Below are positions 1 to 18,624 of a stretch of DNA of 64,000 nt, in pieces. Within the stretch, counting starts at the first letter, position 1. Each line of letters begins with the position of its first letter. The notes beneath the pieces were generated by a model. It searched no databases. It had not been told where the DNA came from and saw only the letters and a list, made by a program, of their open reading frames with translations. The stretch covers positions 186,001 to 250,000 of the forward strand of contig JBFWVF010000004.1 of the NCBI GenBank assembly GCA_050246875.1, written 5' to 3'. The DNA comes from SHWB01 sp050246875. Its GTDB lineage: Bacteria; Pseudomonadota; Alphaproteobacteria; UBA6615. The position numbers were made by a program, and so were the translations under genes.

Positions 1-1611
<1,611 letters not shown>

Positions 1612-1648
1612 GGACGGAGGTCCCTCAATCTCTGGTCTGGCCGGATCG

Positions 1649-2119
1649 CTACCAGCGATAATGCGAAAAGGCCCGGTTGGCCTCGGCCATGCGGTGGGTA
1701 TCCTCCCGCTTCTTGACTGCCGATCCGCGGTTCTCCGCCGCATCCATCAGCTCGCGCGACAGGCGCTGCACCATCGTGTTCTCGCCGCGGGCGCGCGCGG
1801 CCTGGATGATCCAGCGGAAGGCCAGCGCCTGGGCACGCTCGGAACGCACTTCCACCGGCACCTGGTAGGTGGCGCCACCGACGCGGCGCGAGCGCACCTC
1901 GAGCTGCGGACGCACATTGTCGATGGCGTCATGGAAGACGCGGATCGGATCGCCGCCGGCGCGCTTTGAAATCTCGTCGAAGGCGCCATAGACGATGCGC
2001 TCGGCGACCGACTTCATGCCGTCGTACATCAGATTGCTGGTGAACTTGCTGACCACGCGGTCGCCGAACTTGGGGTCCGGCATGATCTCGCGCTTCTCTG
2101 CACGCCTGCGTCGCGACAT
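1649..2119 (-). CDS. rpsG: 30S ribosomal protein S7
   Basis: Primary 16S rRNA-binding protein that nucleates assembly of the 30S head. The 156-residue length is standard for bacteria. The N-terminus MSRRRRAEKREI is basic, followed by the conserved segments MYDGMKSVAERIVY, DNVRPQLEVRSRRVGGATYQVP and the C-terminal HRMAEANRAFSHYRW. The start ATG follows a GGAGGGCAGG ribosome-binding site. It lies 12 bp after rpsL and 37 bp before fusA, so it is co-transcribed with both. Confidence 0.98.
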   Translation of the reverse strand: MSRRRRAEKREIMPDPKFGDRVVSKFTSNLMYDGMKSVAERIVYGAFDEISKRAGGDPIRVFHDAIDNVRPQLEVRSRRVGGATYQVPVEVRSERAQALAFRWIIQAARARGENTMVQRLSRELMDAAENRGSAVKKREDTHRMAEANRAFSHYRW

Positions 2120-2131
2120 CGTCCTGCCCTC

Positions 2132-2503
2132 CTACTTCGGCCGCTTGGCGCCGTACTTCGACCGCCGCTGCCGGCGGTCGTTGACGCCCTGCGTGTCGAG
2201 GGTGCCGCGAATGATGTGGTAGCGGACGCCCGGGAGGTCCTTCACGCGACCGCCGCGGATCATCACCACCGAGTGTTCCTGGAGGTTGTGGCCCTCGCCC
2301 GGGATGTAGCTGGTCACCTCGAAGCCGTTGGTCAGCCGCACGCGCGCGACCTTGCGCAGCGCCGAGTTCGGCTTCTTCGGCGTCGTCGTGTAGACGCGCG
2401 TGCAGACGCCGCGCTTCTGCGGACACGCCTCGAGCGCCGGCACCTTGTTGCGCGCGGCAGGCTCTTGCCGCGGCTTGCGGATCAGCTGGTTGATCGTCGG
2501 CAT
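2132..2503 (-). CDS. rpsL: 30S ribosomal protein S12
   Basis: Decoding-centre protein of the small subunit, 123 residues, first gene of the str operon. The decoding loops TTTPKKPNSALRK and GGRVKDLPGVRYH are intact. Lys43 and Lys88, the residues changed in classical streptomycin-resistant mutants, are both lysine, so the sequence looks streptomycin-sensitive in this protein. Asp89, the usual methylthiolation site, is present. A promoter about 205-235 bp upstream serves the operon, because rpoC is not directly upstream as it is in many relatives. Confidence 0.98.
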   Translation of the reverse strand: MPTINQLIRKPRQEPAARNKVPALEACPQKRGVCTRVYTTTPKKPNSALRKVARVRLTNGFEVTSYIPGEGHNLQEHSVVMIRGGRVKDLPGVRYHIIRGTLDTQGVNDRRQRRSKYGAKRPK

Positions 2504-2707
2504 TCAGCCATTCCCTCGACCGGCCGGCGGAAGGCCGACCACCAAATCATACGAGGCGACGCGACAGGGCCGCCCAGGACCCTCGTCCCGTCACCATCGG
2601 ACCGTCTTCGCCCGTCCGTCCGGCGTCAAATCGGTTGTCAAACCGTACCGTCGGGGCCCGCGTATAGGCTGCGAATGCCTACGACCGGCCCCCGAATCAG
2701 CGCGCGG

Positions 2708-2736
2708 ATACTACTTACGGCCCCCTACCCGGTCAA
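2708..2736 (-). promoter_or_regulatory. Predicted sigma-70-type promoter of rpsL-rpsG-fusA
   Basis: On the minus strand there is TTGACC (2736-2731), a 17-nt spacer and TAGTAT (2713-2708), giving a start near 2700 and a leader of about 200 nt to rpsL. This is the only convincing element in the gene-free stretch 2504-2816. The AT-rich run at 2787-2803 looks like a -10 on the plus strand, but no plus-strand gene follows it. Confidence 0.6.
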
Positions 2737-2816
2737 CCGCGATTCCGGGCGATTTCTAGTCCGTTTCTGTCGCGAAATCGTCTCTGGGTATAATAATATT
2801 TCTCTTCTGCCAGCGG

Positions 2817-3284
2817 TCAGGCAGTGGCAACGGCAAGCGCGACGAGCCACTGGGCGCCCGCCAGCGCCGCCGCCCAGGTGGCATAGCGCAGGTAGATGTC
2901 GCGCAGGACGCCGCCGATCGTGCGTTGCGCCACGTCCTCCGGCAGGTCGTGCTGGCGGTCGAGCAGCAGCCACGTCTCTGTCCGCCGGTAGGGATAGGTC
3001 GGCGCGCCGTACGCCTTCCAGAGCAGGACGGCGAAGACCAGGGCCATCAGTACGGCGCCGGTCTTGAGGGCGAGCCCGGCGTCCCAGCTCAGCCCGAACT
3101 GCGCGACGAGGATGCCCAGCAGCGTGAAACCGAGAGCCCGTCGGATCGACAGCTCGGCACAGACACGGATGCGATCGACTCTGTGCACCGGCGCGCTCCA
3201 GGACGGCAACGCACCCCCTCGCAAGGCAGGATAGTCCGGCGGTTCCGGTGGTGAAAGAGGCGCGTCATCCCGCCGCGCCGGCAT
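2817..3284 (-). CDS. Hypothetical two-pass membrane protein
   Basis: I do not recognise a named family. The 155-residue product has a proline-rich N-terminal tail, two hydrophobic segments near residues 52-90 (ALGFTLLGILVAQFGL and LKTGAVLMALVFAVLLW), a charged middle with YRRTETWLLLD, and a last hydrophobic stretch at the C-terminus. Its start overlaps the end of the preceding membrane-protein gene by 20 bp, so translational coupling is likely. A later internal start is possible because the first 30 residues are low in conservation-type character. It is the last gene of the block that separates rpoC from rpsL. Confidence 0.55.
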   Translation of the reverse strand: MPARRDDAPLSPPEPPDYPALRGGALPSWSAPVHRVDRIRVCAELSIRRALGFTLLGILVAQFGLSWDAGLALKTGAVLMALVFAVLLWKAYGAPTYPYRRTETWLLLDRQHDLPEDVAQRTIGGVLRDIYLRYATWAAALAGAQWLVALAVATA

Positions 3285-3582
3285 TGACCGGCGGCGCGAT
3301 GCCGAAGCGGAACAGCACCAGCCAGAACAGGTAGCGCAGCACGAACAGGAAGAAGGCTGCGACCAGCGGCAGCAGCGCCGGGTGGATGAAGCGCAGGGTC
3401 AGCCGGTCGGTGACCGCCAGAATGGGATCGGTGACCGTGACGAAGAAGCGCCAGATGTAGTTGTGCCAGTCGTGCGGCACAATCAGCCCCAGCAGGAACC
3501 GGCCGAGCAGCGTCCACATCACCGCGCCGACGACGTAGTTCGGCACGTGGAAGTACCAGTAATCCCAGAACGGTCCGCTCAC
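3265..3582 (-). CDS. Small membrane protein, YggT-like
   Basis: 105 residues, very hydrophobic. An N-terminal segment (YVVGAVMWTLLGRFLLGLIV) is followed by an amphipathic stretch with DWHNYIWRFFVTVTDPILAVTDR, then LPLVAAFFLFVLRYLFWLVLF. The topology and the 'TDPILAVTDRLTLRFIHP' loop resemble YggT-family integral membrane proteins, but this is a weak match by eye. It sits 79 bp after the symporter gene, with an intrinsic terminator in between. It therefore needs either read-through or a promoter hidden in that short gap. The downstream gene overlaps its 3' end. Confidence 0.55.
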   Translation of the reverse strand: MSGPFWDYWYFHVPNYVVGAVMWTLLGRFLLGLIVPHDWHNYIWRFFVTVTDPILAVTDRLTLRFIHPALLPLVAAFFLFVLRYLFWLVLFRFGIAPPVNAGAAG

Positions 3583-3605
3583 CCGCGCCTCCCCCGCGTC
3601 AGGAC

Positions 3606-3634
3606 AGAAAAAGGGCCCGGGTTTCCCCGGGCCC
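3606..3634 (-). terminator. Intrinsic terminator after the symporter gene
   Basis: Read on the minus strand, GGGCCCGGG and CCCGGGCCC form a near-perfect stem around a short GAAA loop, followed directly by TTTTTC. It lies 28 bp past the symporter stop codon and before the YggT-like gene. Confidence 0.8.
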
Positions 3635-3661
3635 CGAGACTAGCTTCTATCCGGCGCCCGG

Positions 3662-5437
3662 TCAGGCGGCGGCGTCTTTTTCCTCCATCAGCGTGCCGCC
3701 GCGCGGAATACGCAGCGACCGCACGAAGGCCTGCATCTGGGCCGACGGCTCCGGCGTCATCAGGCTGACGACGATCGTCACGATGAAGCCGACCGGGATG
3801 CCGAAGATACCGGCCGAGATGTTGGAGGTGCCGAACCACACCGGCATGCCGAAGTACTTGGTGGCCGCCAGGTAGAACAGCGTCACCAGGAAGCCGGCCG
3901 CCATGCCGACGACCGCGCCCGCGCTCGTCGTCCGCGACCACCAGACGCCCAGCACGAGTGCCGGGAACAGTCCCGCTGCCGCGAGCGAGAACGCCCATGC
4001 CACCAGCGCGAGGATGCCTCCCGGCCGGGTCGAGGCGACCACGGCGGCGAGGATCGCCACGACGATGAGCAGGACGCGCGCCACCACCAGCCGGCGCTGG
4101 GTCGACGCCTTGGGGTCGACCATCCGGTAGTAGATGTCGTGCGACAGGGCGTTGGCGATGGCCAGCAGCAGGCCGTCGGCGGTCGAGAGAGCGGCCGCCA
4201 GACCGCCGGCCGCGACGAGGCCGGCAATGACGTACGGCAGTCCGGCGATTTCCGGCGTCGCGATGACGATGACGTCCGGGTTGATCGTCAGCTCCTTCAA
4301 CTGAAGGATGCCGTCGGCATTGGCGTCCTTGATCGCCATCAGGCCGAGGTCGGAGTAGATCTTCACCCAGTTGGGCAGGTCCGCGATCGCCGTGCCGAGG
4401 ACGTTGTTGTAGATCTCGAACTTGGCGAAGGCGGCGTAGGCCGGCGCGGTGAAGTACAGCAGGAAGATGAACAGCAGGCTCCAGCCGACCGACTTGCGCG
4501 CCTCACGCACGCTGGGCGTGGTGAAGTAGCGCATCAGCACGTGCGGCAACGAGGCCGTACCGATCATCAGGCATATGATGAGGGCGAAGAAGTTCCAGTT
4601 CGACATGTTGGTGAACGGAACGACGTGCGCCTTCACGCCGGCCAGCGCCGGCTTGGTCGCCTCGAGCTCGGTGATGCGCTGCAGAACCTCGCCGTACATC
4701 AGCTGGGGGATCGGAATGCCGGTAACCTGCGCCGAGAGAATGACCACCGGCACCAGGTAGGCGACGATCAGCACGATGTACTGGGCGACCTGCGTCCACG
4801 TCACCGCCCGCATGCCGCCGAGCATCGAGCACACGAGGATGCCGATGAGGCCGACGAACACCGCCACCTCGTACGAGATGCCGAGGAAGCGCGAGGCGAT
4901 GGTGCCGACGCCCGTCACCTGACCGACGATGTAGGTGAAGGAGCAGCAGAACAGCACGATGATGCCGATGGTGCGGGCCGCATCGCCGCCGAAGCGGGCG
5001 CCGAGGAAGTCAGGCACCGTGTAGGCGCCGAACTTGCGCAGGTAGGGCGCGATCAGCGTCGCCACCAGCACGTAGCCGCCGGTCCATCCGAGTACGAACG
5101 CGAGGGCGTCGTAGCCATTGGCGTAGAGGCCACCGGCCATGGCGATGAACGAGGCCGCGCTCATCCAGTCGGCCGCCGTCGCCATGCCGTTGTACATGGC
5201 CGGAACACGCCGGCCGGCCACGTAGTATTCCGACACCTGCATGGTGCGGGTGATGAAGCCGATGGCGGCATAGACGCCGATCGTCATCGCCACGAACAGG
5301 TAGCCGATGATCTTGTTGGGCACCCCGACCTGCTCGAGGATCGCGAGCAGGACGACGAAGCCGACGAAGCCGCCGGTGTAGATGCCGTAGACCTTGTTCA
5401 GATTGCTGACGAGGTCGCCGCCGTTGCGAGTAGCCAT
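3662..5437 (-). CDS. Sodium:solute symporter, acetate/monocarboxylate (VC_2705-type)
   Basis: Inner-membrane SSS-family transporter, 591 residues with about 13 hydrophobic segments. SSS hallmarks are present: EYYVAGRRVPAMYNGMATAADWMSAASFI near residues 70-98, the GWTGGYV segment, and ALSTADGLLLAIANALSHD near residue 425. A small DUF4212 gene ends 13 bp upstream; such pairs form the VC_2705-type acetate/monocarboxylate symporters found beside acetate-assimilation genes. Substrate is inferred from this pairing, since no acetyl-CoA synthetase gene lies in the window. The ATG is preceded by GGGGGGAC. Insertion of this module between rpoC and rpsL is unusual. Confidence 0.88.
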   Translation of the reverse strand: MATRNGGDLVSNLNKVYGIYTGGFVGFVVLLAILEQVGVPNKIIGYLFVAMTIGVYAAIGFITRTMQVSEYYVAGRRVPAMYNGMATAADWMSAASFIAMAGGLYANGYDALAFVLGWTGGYVLVATLIAPYLRKFGAYTVPDFLGARFGGDAARTIGIIVLFCCSFTYIVGQVTGVGTIASRFLGISYEVAVFVGLIGILVCSMLGGMRAVTWTQVAQYIVLIVAYLVPVVILSAQVTGIPIPQLMYGEVLQRITELEATKPALAGVKAHVVPFTNMSNWNFFALIICLMIGTASLPHVLMRYFTTPSVREARKSVGWSLLFIFLLYFTAPAYAAFAKFEIYNNVLGTAIADLPNWVKIYSDLGLMAIKDANADGILQLKELTINPDVIVIATPEIAGLPYVIAGLVAAGGLAAALSTADGLLLAIANALSHDIYYRMVDPKASTQRRLVVARVLLIVVAILAAVVASTRPGGILALVAWAFSLAAAGLFPALVLGVWWSRTTSAGAVVGMAAGFLVTLFYLAATKYFGMPVWFGTSNISAGIFGIPVGFIVTIVVSLMTPEPSAQMQAFVRSLRIPRGGTLMEEKDAAA

Positions 5438-5450
5438 GTGCGCGTCCCCC

Positions 5451-5726
5451 CTACTCGTCTTCGGCCATGCCGAATTCCTCGTCGATGCGGTTCTGGCGCG
5501 AGGCGAACCAGAAGATCAGCACGACGAAGACAATCAGCGAGCCTTGCGCGGCCATGTAGAAGCCGAGCGGAAAACCGATGATGACGATCTCGTTGAGCGC
5601 GCCGACGAAGAAATGCACCCCGAACGAGAAGATCGCCCAGATCACCAGTGTCGTGATCATGAGCGACTTGCTGCGGCTCCAGTGAGCCTCCGCCTTCTCT
5701 GGCGACAATTGCGACTGGTCCGACAT
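5451..5726 (-). CDS. DUF4212 small subunit of the sodium:solute symporter
   Basis: 91-residue membrane protein with two helices (SLMITTLVIWAIFSFGVHFF and GFYMAAQGSLIVFVVLIFWF) joined by the DUF4212-typical turn NEIVIIGFPLGFYMAAQG. It ends in an acidic tail (RIDEEFGMAEDE). I chose the ATG at 5726, with GGGAG about 11 nt upstream, over a longer in-frame start at 5798, because family members begin close to this point. It is the first gene of a two-gene operon with the symporter and probably an accessory subunit. Confidence 0.85.
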   Translation of the reverse strand: MSDQSQLSPEKAEAHWSRSKSLMITTLVIWAIFSFGVHFFVGALNEIVIIGFPLGFYMAAQGSLIVFVVLIFWFASRQNRIDEEFGMAEDE

Positions 5727-6002
5727 GCCGGTCGACTCCCTTGCTGTAGCGTCAAACAGCAGTGCCGGCCATCCGGCGCAGCGCCGGGGCCGGTTCACAT
5801 GGAATCGGGGATGTGCTCAGGTCCAACCTGCGGTCTGCAACCGCTGCTGGCATTTGCGTTGTCCCCCGTAACCCCACAAGCGCTCACGTGTTCGCCTCTT
5901 GCGGACGACTCGTTCGAGAACGATGCGGCCAAAACGCTAACACGATACACTGTGACTGCGAAGCAGGTTCAGTGCCCACCGTCGTGGCGGAGGATTGCGG
6001 CA

Positions 6003-6620
6003 GTGCCTATGTTGCGGCGCAACAAACACATCACAGACCGGGCCGGCTACCGGGACTTCCTTGGCCGCAACGCCGCCTTCGTGTCGCAGAAATGCACGAT
6101 CGAATATTGCCGCGTCCGGGCCGGATACAATTGGGATCTGCTGATGCGGGAGCGACCTTTCCTCGATGCTCTCGAAATCTGCCGCTGGGACGCCCTCGCC
6201 TTCGTCCTGGCCGATCTGGCGGTCATCGCCGAGGGCTGGCTGCGCCCGCACGCCGCCGCCGCGGCCACCGACGACGCGATCCTCGCCGACCGGCTGGTCG
6301 CCGACGTCGCCGCGACGCTCGCCGCCCACCCCGTGCCGGCGCATCGGCCGGAAGGCTGGGGCGGCGAGATCGAGGCGCTACGCCAGCGTCTGGCGGCCGT
6401 CCGGATGGCGGCGCCGAAGCCCGTGCATGAGGTGGGCAAGACCGCCGGCGGGCGCATCTTCGATACCCTGCCGATCCACCCCAGCCTGCGGACCCACGAC
6501 CGTGAGCTGATCACCAACAACATCCGCTTCAACCTCTGCCGTGCCTTCGAGGACATGGAGGCCGAGGTCGATCCGGTCCCGGTAGCGGCAGATTTCGTGG
6601 CTGTCGGCGGCCACGCCTAG
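6003..6620 (+). CDS. Conserved-looking hypothetical protein
   Basis: No family recognised. About 205 residues, soluble, starting at GTG 6003 (GGAGG nine bases upstream) or ATG 6009. The N-terminal part (DFLGRNAAFVSQKCTIEYCR) has two cysteines and aromatic residues; the middle is helical and Ala-rich; the C-terminus (FDTLPIHPSLRTHDRELITNNIRFN) looks conserved. It is divergent from the symporter pair and 9 bp before the exonuclease gene, so it probably forms an operon with it and the DUF294 gene. This suggests a role in the same acetate-linked module. The 276-bp divergent gap upstream holds no clear promoter that I can defend. Confidence 0.6.
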   Translation: MPMLRRNKHITDRAGYRDFLGRNAAFVSQKCTIEYCRVRAGYNWDLLMRERPFLDALEICRWDALAFVLADLAVIAEGWLRPHAAAAATDDAILADRLVADVAATLAAHPVPAHRPEGWGGEIEALRQRLAAVRMAAPKPVHEVGKTAGGRIFDTLPIHPSLRTHDRELITNNIRFNLCRAFEDMEAEVDPVPVAADFVAVGGHA

Positions 6621-6629
6621 ACGCCGCCG

Positions 6630-8027
6630 ATGACCGCGGGGCGCCCACAGCGACCTGTCGGCAAGTCCCGCCCGCGCGGCGGCGGCACACGGCGCGCGCT
6701 GGTCGCCGCCAAGGCGGTGGCTGCCGTGGCGATCACGAGTGTCGCCCTGATCGCGGTGCCATCCGAAACCTGGCTGACTGGCGATATCGGCTGGCGCGTC
6801 ATCGCCGTGGCGGCGCTTGCCGGTATCGGCGCCGCCGCCCTGTGGGTCGCCCAGGGGCTGATCGACTCCCATTTCGACGCGCTCGAGCGGTTGCGCGCCC
6901 ATGCCGTGATCGCGCGGACCAGCAGCGGCGACGCTCTGGCGCCACCGGCGCTACCGAGCGGAGCGGAGATCGACCGCCTGCGCGATGCCATCGGCGCGCT
7001 CGCGACGGCCCGCGACCTCGGTGCCGGCACGTCGGAAGCGCGTCTTGCGGCGATCCTCGGCGCCGTCGGCGAAGGCCTCGTGGTGATCGACGATGCCGGG
7101 CGCATCGCGCTGGTCAACGCGCCAGCCCGCCGGACCCTCGGGCTGCCCGTTCCGGCGCTCGGGCACAGCGTCTTCGCGGCCCTGCGACGCGACGCGCTCG
7201 CCGCCGCGATGGCCGCGGCACGTGCCGACGGCGGCGCATCGGCGACACTGCGGACCGTCGATGGCGCCGCGGTCGCGGCACGCCTCGTCGACCTGCCCGA
7301 GCAGGGCGCCGTCCTCCTGGCGCTGCCCGCCGACGACATCGACTACGGCGCGGCCGTCGAGCACGACCTTGCCCTGCTCGACCGCGTGCCGCCGGCGCCG
7401 CCGGTGATGCCCTCGACTTCGCTATCCGAACTGCCGTCACTGGTGCTCGATGTCGAGACCACAGGCCTCGACCCGGCGCATGACCGCATCGTGTCGCTGG
7501 CCGGCCTGCCCCTGCGCGGCGCCCGCGCCTACCCGGGCGATGCCGTCGACCTGCTGGTCGACCCGACCGTGCCGATCCCCGACAGGGCGCGCGCCATCCA
7601 CGGCATTGGCGACGAGACCGTGCGCGGCGCGCCGCGTTTCGGCGTCCTTGCGCCGGACATCGCCCGCCGCCTCGCGGGCACGGTCGTGGTCGGGCACAAC
7701 ATCGGCTTCGATCTGGCCGTGCTGGCGGCCGAGGCGCATCGCGCCGGCATCGCATGGACTGCGCCGCTGGCGCTCGACACCGCCCAGCTCGCCTCCGCCC
7801 TGGCCCCACGCGAACGCGATCTCGACCTCGAGGCCGTCGCCACGCGCCTCGGTGTCGAGATCCGTGGCCGCCACACCGCGCTGGGCGACTGTCTGATCAC
7901 GGCCGAAGTCTTCGCCCGCCAGATCGCGCTGCTCGGCGAGGCGGGCGTCGTCACGCTCGACGATGCCCAGCGCTTCGCGGCGACCGCCACGGCGGTGGTC
8001 CGCCGCCAGCGCGCCGCCGGCTGGTAA
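6630..8027 (+). CDS. Membrane PAS-like / DEDD 3'-5' exonuclease
   Basis: 465 residues. The N-terminus has two transmembrane segments (about 28-45 and 52-70) and a coiled linker. A PAS-like region follows at about 120-200 (EGLVVIDDAGRIALVNAPA). The C-terminal DnaQ-type exonuclease runs from about 270 to 440, with ExoI VLDVETTGLD, ExoII VVGHNIGFDLAVL and ExoIII HTALGDCLIT, so the catalytic acids and histidine are present. Similar membrane-bound epsilon-like exonucleases are found next to DUF294 genes and acetate transporters. The natural substrate (DNA, RNA or nucleotide) is unknown. The DUF294 gene starts 5 bp downstream. Confidence 0.85.
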   Translation: MTAGRPQRPVGKSRPRGGGTRRALVAAKAVAAVAITSVALIAVPSETWLTGDIGWRVIAVAALAGIGAAALWVAQGLIDSHFDALERLRAHAVIARTSSGDALAPPALPSGAEIDRLRDAIGALATARDLGAGTSEARLAAILGAVGEGLVVIDDAGRIALVNAPARRTLGLPVPALGHSVFAALRRDALAAAMAAARADGGASATLRTVDGAAVAARLVDLPEQGAVLLALPADDIDYGAAVEHDLALLDRVPPAPPVMPSTSLSELPSLVLDVETTGLDPAHDRIVSLAGLPLRGARAYPGDAVDLLVDPTVPIPDRARAIHGIGDETVRGAPRFGVLAPDIARRLAGTVVVGHNIGFDLAVLAAEAHRAGIAWTAPLALDTAQLASALAPRERDLDLEAVATRLGVEIRGRHTALGDCLITAEVFARQIALLGEAGVVTLDDAQRFAATATAVVRRQRAAGW

Positions 8028-8032
8028 CGGCG

Positions 8033-9472
8033 ATGGGAACGGCCGCGCCGCTCGCGAGTTTGCCCTACCGCCACCGCGTCGGCGACGTCGCCTCCACCCC
8101 CGCGGTGACCCTCGCGGCCTCGGCCACGCTCGGCCAGCTGGCCACGACACTGGCCGATCTGGGCATCAGCTCCGTCGTCATCGACGACGGCGACGGGCTG
8201 CCGCGCGGCATCCTGACCGAACGGGACGTGCTGCGCGCTGTCGCGACCGGCGGCGGCGACGCGCTCGCGGCACCGGTCGCCGCGTACATGTCGGCGCCGG
8301 TCGAGACCGTCGCCGCGGACGCCTTCCTCCACGTGGCGCTGGCCCGCATGGCGCGCACCGGCCGCGCGCATCTGGTGGTGACCGGCCCGGACGGTCGCAT
8401 CGTCGGCGTGGTGACGGCGCGCGGCCTGCTGCGCCGCCGGGTCGGCGAGGCGCTCGTGCTTGGCGATCAGGTCGCCGCGGCGACGGATGCGGCCGGCCTC
8501 GCCGAGGCGGTGGCTCTGTTGCCGGCCACGGCGCGTGCCCTGCGCGACGACGGCATGGCGGCGCACGTGATCGCCGCCGTCATCGCCGCCACCATCCGCG
8601 ACGTCACCGGCCGCGCGGCTGACCTTGCAGCAAACGCGATGGAGGCGCAGGGACACGGACCCGCACCGGCGCCATGGGCCTGCCTCGTGCTCGGCTCGGC
8701 CGGACGCGGCGAAACCCTGCTGGTACCGGATCAGGACAATGCGCTGATCTGGCGGGATGGCGCGGCGGACAGCGCCGATGCGTGGTTCGCAGCTTTGGGT
8801 GACCGCATGACGGCGATGCTCGACGCGGCGGGGATTCCGCTGTGCAAGGGCGGTGTCATGGCCTCCAACCCGCACTGGCGCGGCTCCCTGGCGACATGGC
8901 GGGCGCGCGTCGATGGCTGGCTTGCGCGGCATCGTCCCGAAGACCTGCTCGACGTCGACATCTTCTTCGACATGGCAGTCGTCGCCGGCGACCACGAACT
9001 TGGCACGACGCTGCAAGGCGCTGCCGTGGCAGCGGCGCAAAGCCAGCCCGTGTTCCTGAAGCTGCTGGGCGAACGGGCGGGCGAGCGCGGCACGCCCTTC
9101 GGCCTGTTCGGCAGCCTGCGCACCGAGGGCGGCCGCATCGACCTCAAGCGCAGCGGTCTGCTGCCGCTGGTCGCCGCCGCGCGGGTCGCTGCGCTCGCAC
9201 AGGGGGAACTGGCGACGGCGACGCGCGACCGCCTCCAGGCGACGGCGCCGCGGGTCAACGCCGAGACGCGCGAGGCGCTGGCCGAGGCCCACGAATTGCT
9301 GCTCGGCGCGATCCTCGACCAGCAGATTACCGACATCGCCGCCGGCACGCCGGCGTCGAACCGCGTCGCGCTGGCGCCGCTGTCACGGGCCACGCGGCGG
9401 CGGCTCACCGAGGCGCTGCACGCGCTCGACGGCCTGCCGCTGGTGGTCCGCGACCTGCTGCGGGCGGACTAG
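8033..9472 (+). CDS. CBS-domain DUF294 putative nucleotidyltransferase
   Basis: 479 residues. Two CBS motifs occupy about residues 14-140 (LADLGISSVVIDD, ARTGRAHLVVTG), which bind adenine nucleotides in this family. The DUF294 GlnD-like nucleotidyltransferase domain follows at about 190-310 with LGSAGRGETLLVPDQDNALIW, the GS-x-GR-x-E and DQD metal-binding pattern. The C-terminal DUF294 helical domain contains RSGLLPLV and LRTEGGRIDLK. I chose ATG 8033, 5 bp after the exonuclease stop, rather than an upstream in-frame codon inside that gene. It is convergent with rpoC, with only 7 bp between the stops. Confidence 0.88.
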   Translation: MGTAAPLASLPYRHRVGDVASTPAVTLAASATLGQLATTLADLGISSVVIDDGDGLPRGILTERDVLRAVATGGGDALAAPVAAYMSAPVETVAADAFLHVALARMARTGRAHLVVTGPDGRIVGVVTARGLLRRRVGEALVLGDQVAAATDAAGLAEAVALLPATARALRDDGMAAHVIAAVIAATIRDVTGRAADLAANAMEAQGHGPAPAPWACLVLGSAGRGETLLVPDQDNALIWRDGAADSADAWFAALGDRMTAMLDAAGIPLCKGGVMASNPHWRGSLATWRARVDGWLARHRPEDLLDVDIFFDMAVVAGDHELGTTLQGAAVAAAQSQPVFLKLLGERAGERGTPFGLFGSLRTEGGRIDLKRSGLLPLVAAARVAALAQGELATATRDRLQATAPRVNAETREALAEAHELLLGAILDQQITDIAAGTPASNRVALAPLSRATRRRLTEALHALDGLPLVVRDLLRAD

Positions 9473-9479
9473 GGCGCCG

Positions 9480-13847
<4,368 letters not shown>

Positions 13848-13902
13848 AATGTGGAACTCCCGCTACGAAGGTACGTGTTGAAAAGGGACCGGGGCACCGT
13901 CG

Positions 13903-18075
<4,173 letters not shown>

Positions 18076-18200
18076 GCGAGGGATCCCTTCGCGTCAGCTA
18101 TTCGTACGAAACGGCCCGACATGCGGGCATGGGCCAGCGGACCGCGCCCCGTGGGGGAGCGGCCCGCGGCCCGGACCTGGTAAGCGAGAACCGACAAGCC

Positions 18201-18578
18201 CTACTTGATCTCCACGGTGGCTCCGGCGTCCTCGAGCAACTTCTTGATCTTGGCGGCCTCGTCCTTGGACACGCCTTCCTTGACGGCCTTCGGCGCGGCC
18301 TCGACGAGATCCTTGGCTTCCTTGAGGCCGAGCCCGGTAACGGCACGGACCTCCTTGATCACGTTGATCTTCTTCTCGCCGGCGACCGCGAGGATGACGT
18401 TGAACTCTGTCTGCTCCTCGGCCGGCGCGGCGGCGGCCGCGGCCGGCGCAGCGGCGGCGACGGCCACCGGCGCGGCGGCGCTGACGCCCCACTTCTCCTC
18501 GAGTAGCTTCGAAAGTTCGGCCGCCTCGAGCACCGTCAGGGCGCTCAGATCGTCGACCAGCTTCTGCAGATCAGCCAT
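18201..18578 (-). CDS. rplL: 50S ribosomal protein L7/L12
   Basis: 125 residues, the multicopy stalk protein that recruits translational GTPases. The dimerisation domain MADLQKLVDDLSALTVLEAA is followed by an Ala-rich flexible hinge at about residues 35-55, then the globular GTPase-binding domain with KINVIKEVRAVTGLGLKEAK and the C-terminal AGATVEIK. I chose ATG 18578, matching the family start, over a longer in-frame start. It is 46 bp after rplJ and is translated with it as the L10-L12 complex. Confidence 0.97.
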   Translation of the reverse strand: MADLQKLVDDLSALTVLEAAELSKLLEEKWGVSAAAPVAVAAAAPAAAAAAPAEEQTEFNVILAVAGEKKINVIKEVRAVTGLGLKEAKDLVEAAPKAVKEGVSKDEAAKIKKLLEDAGATVEIK

Positions 18579-18624
18579 TTCCTGTGTACTCCCGGGATAA
18601 TCGGTTGCGATGTCTGGCTCGCGG

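Noticed and set aside
2787..2803. TATAAT-like AT-rich run on the plus strand
   Set aside because: No plus-strand gene follows; the real str promoter candidate is on the other strand at 2708-2736.
4139..5581. 480-codon frame antisense to the symporter gene
   Set aside because: Low-complexity Arg/Asp/His-rich product opposite a well-supported membrane protein.
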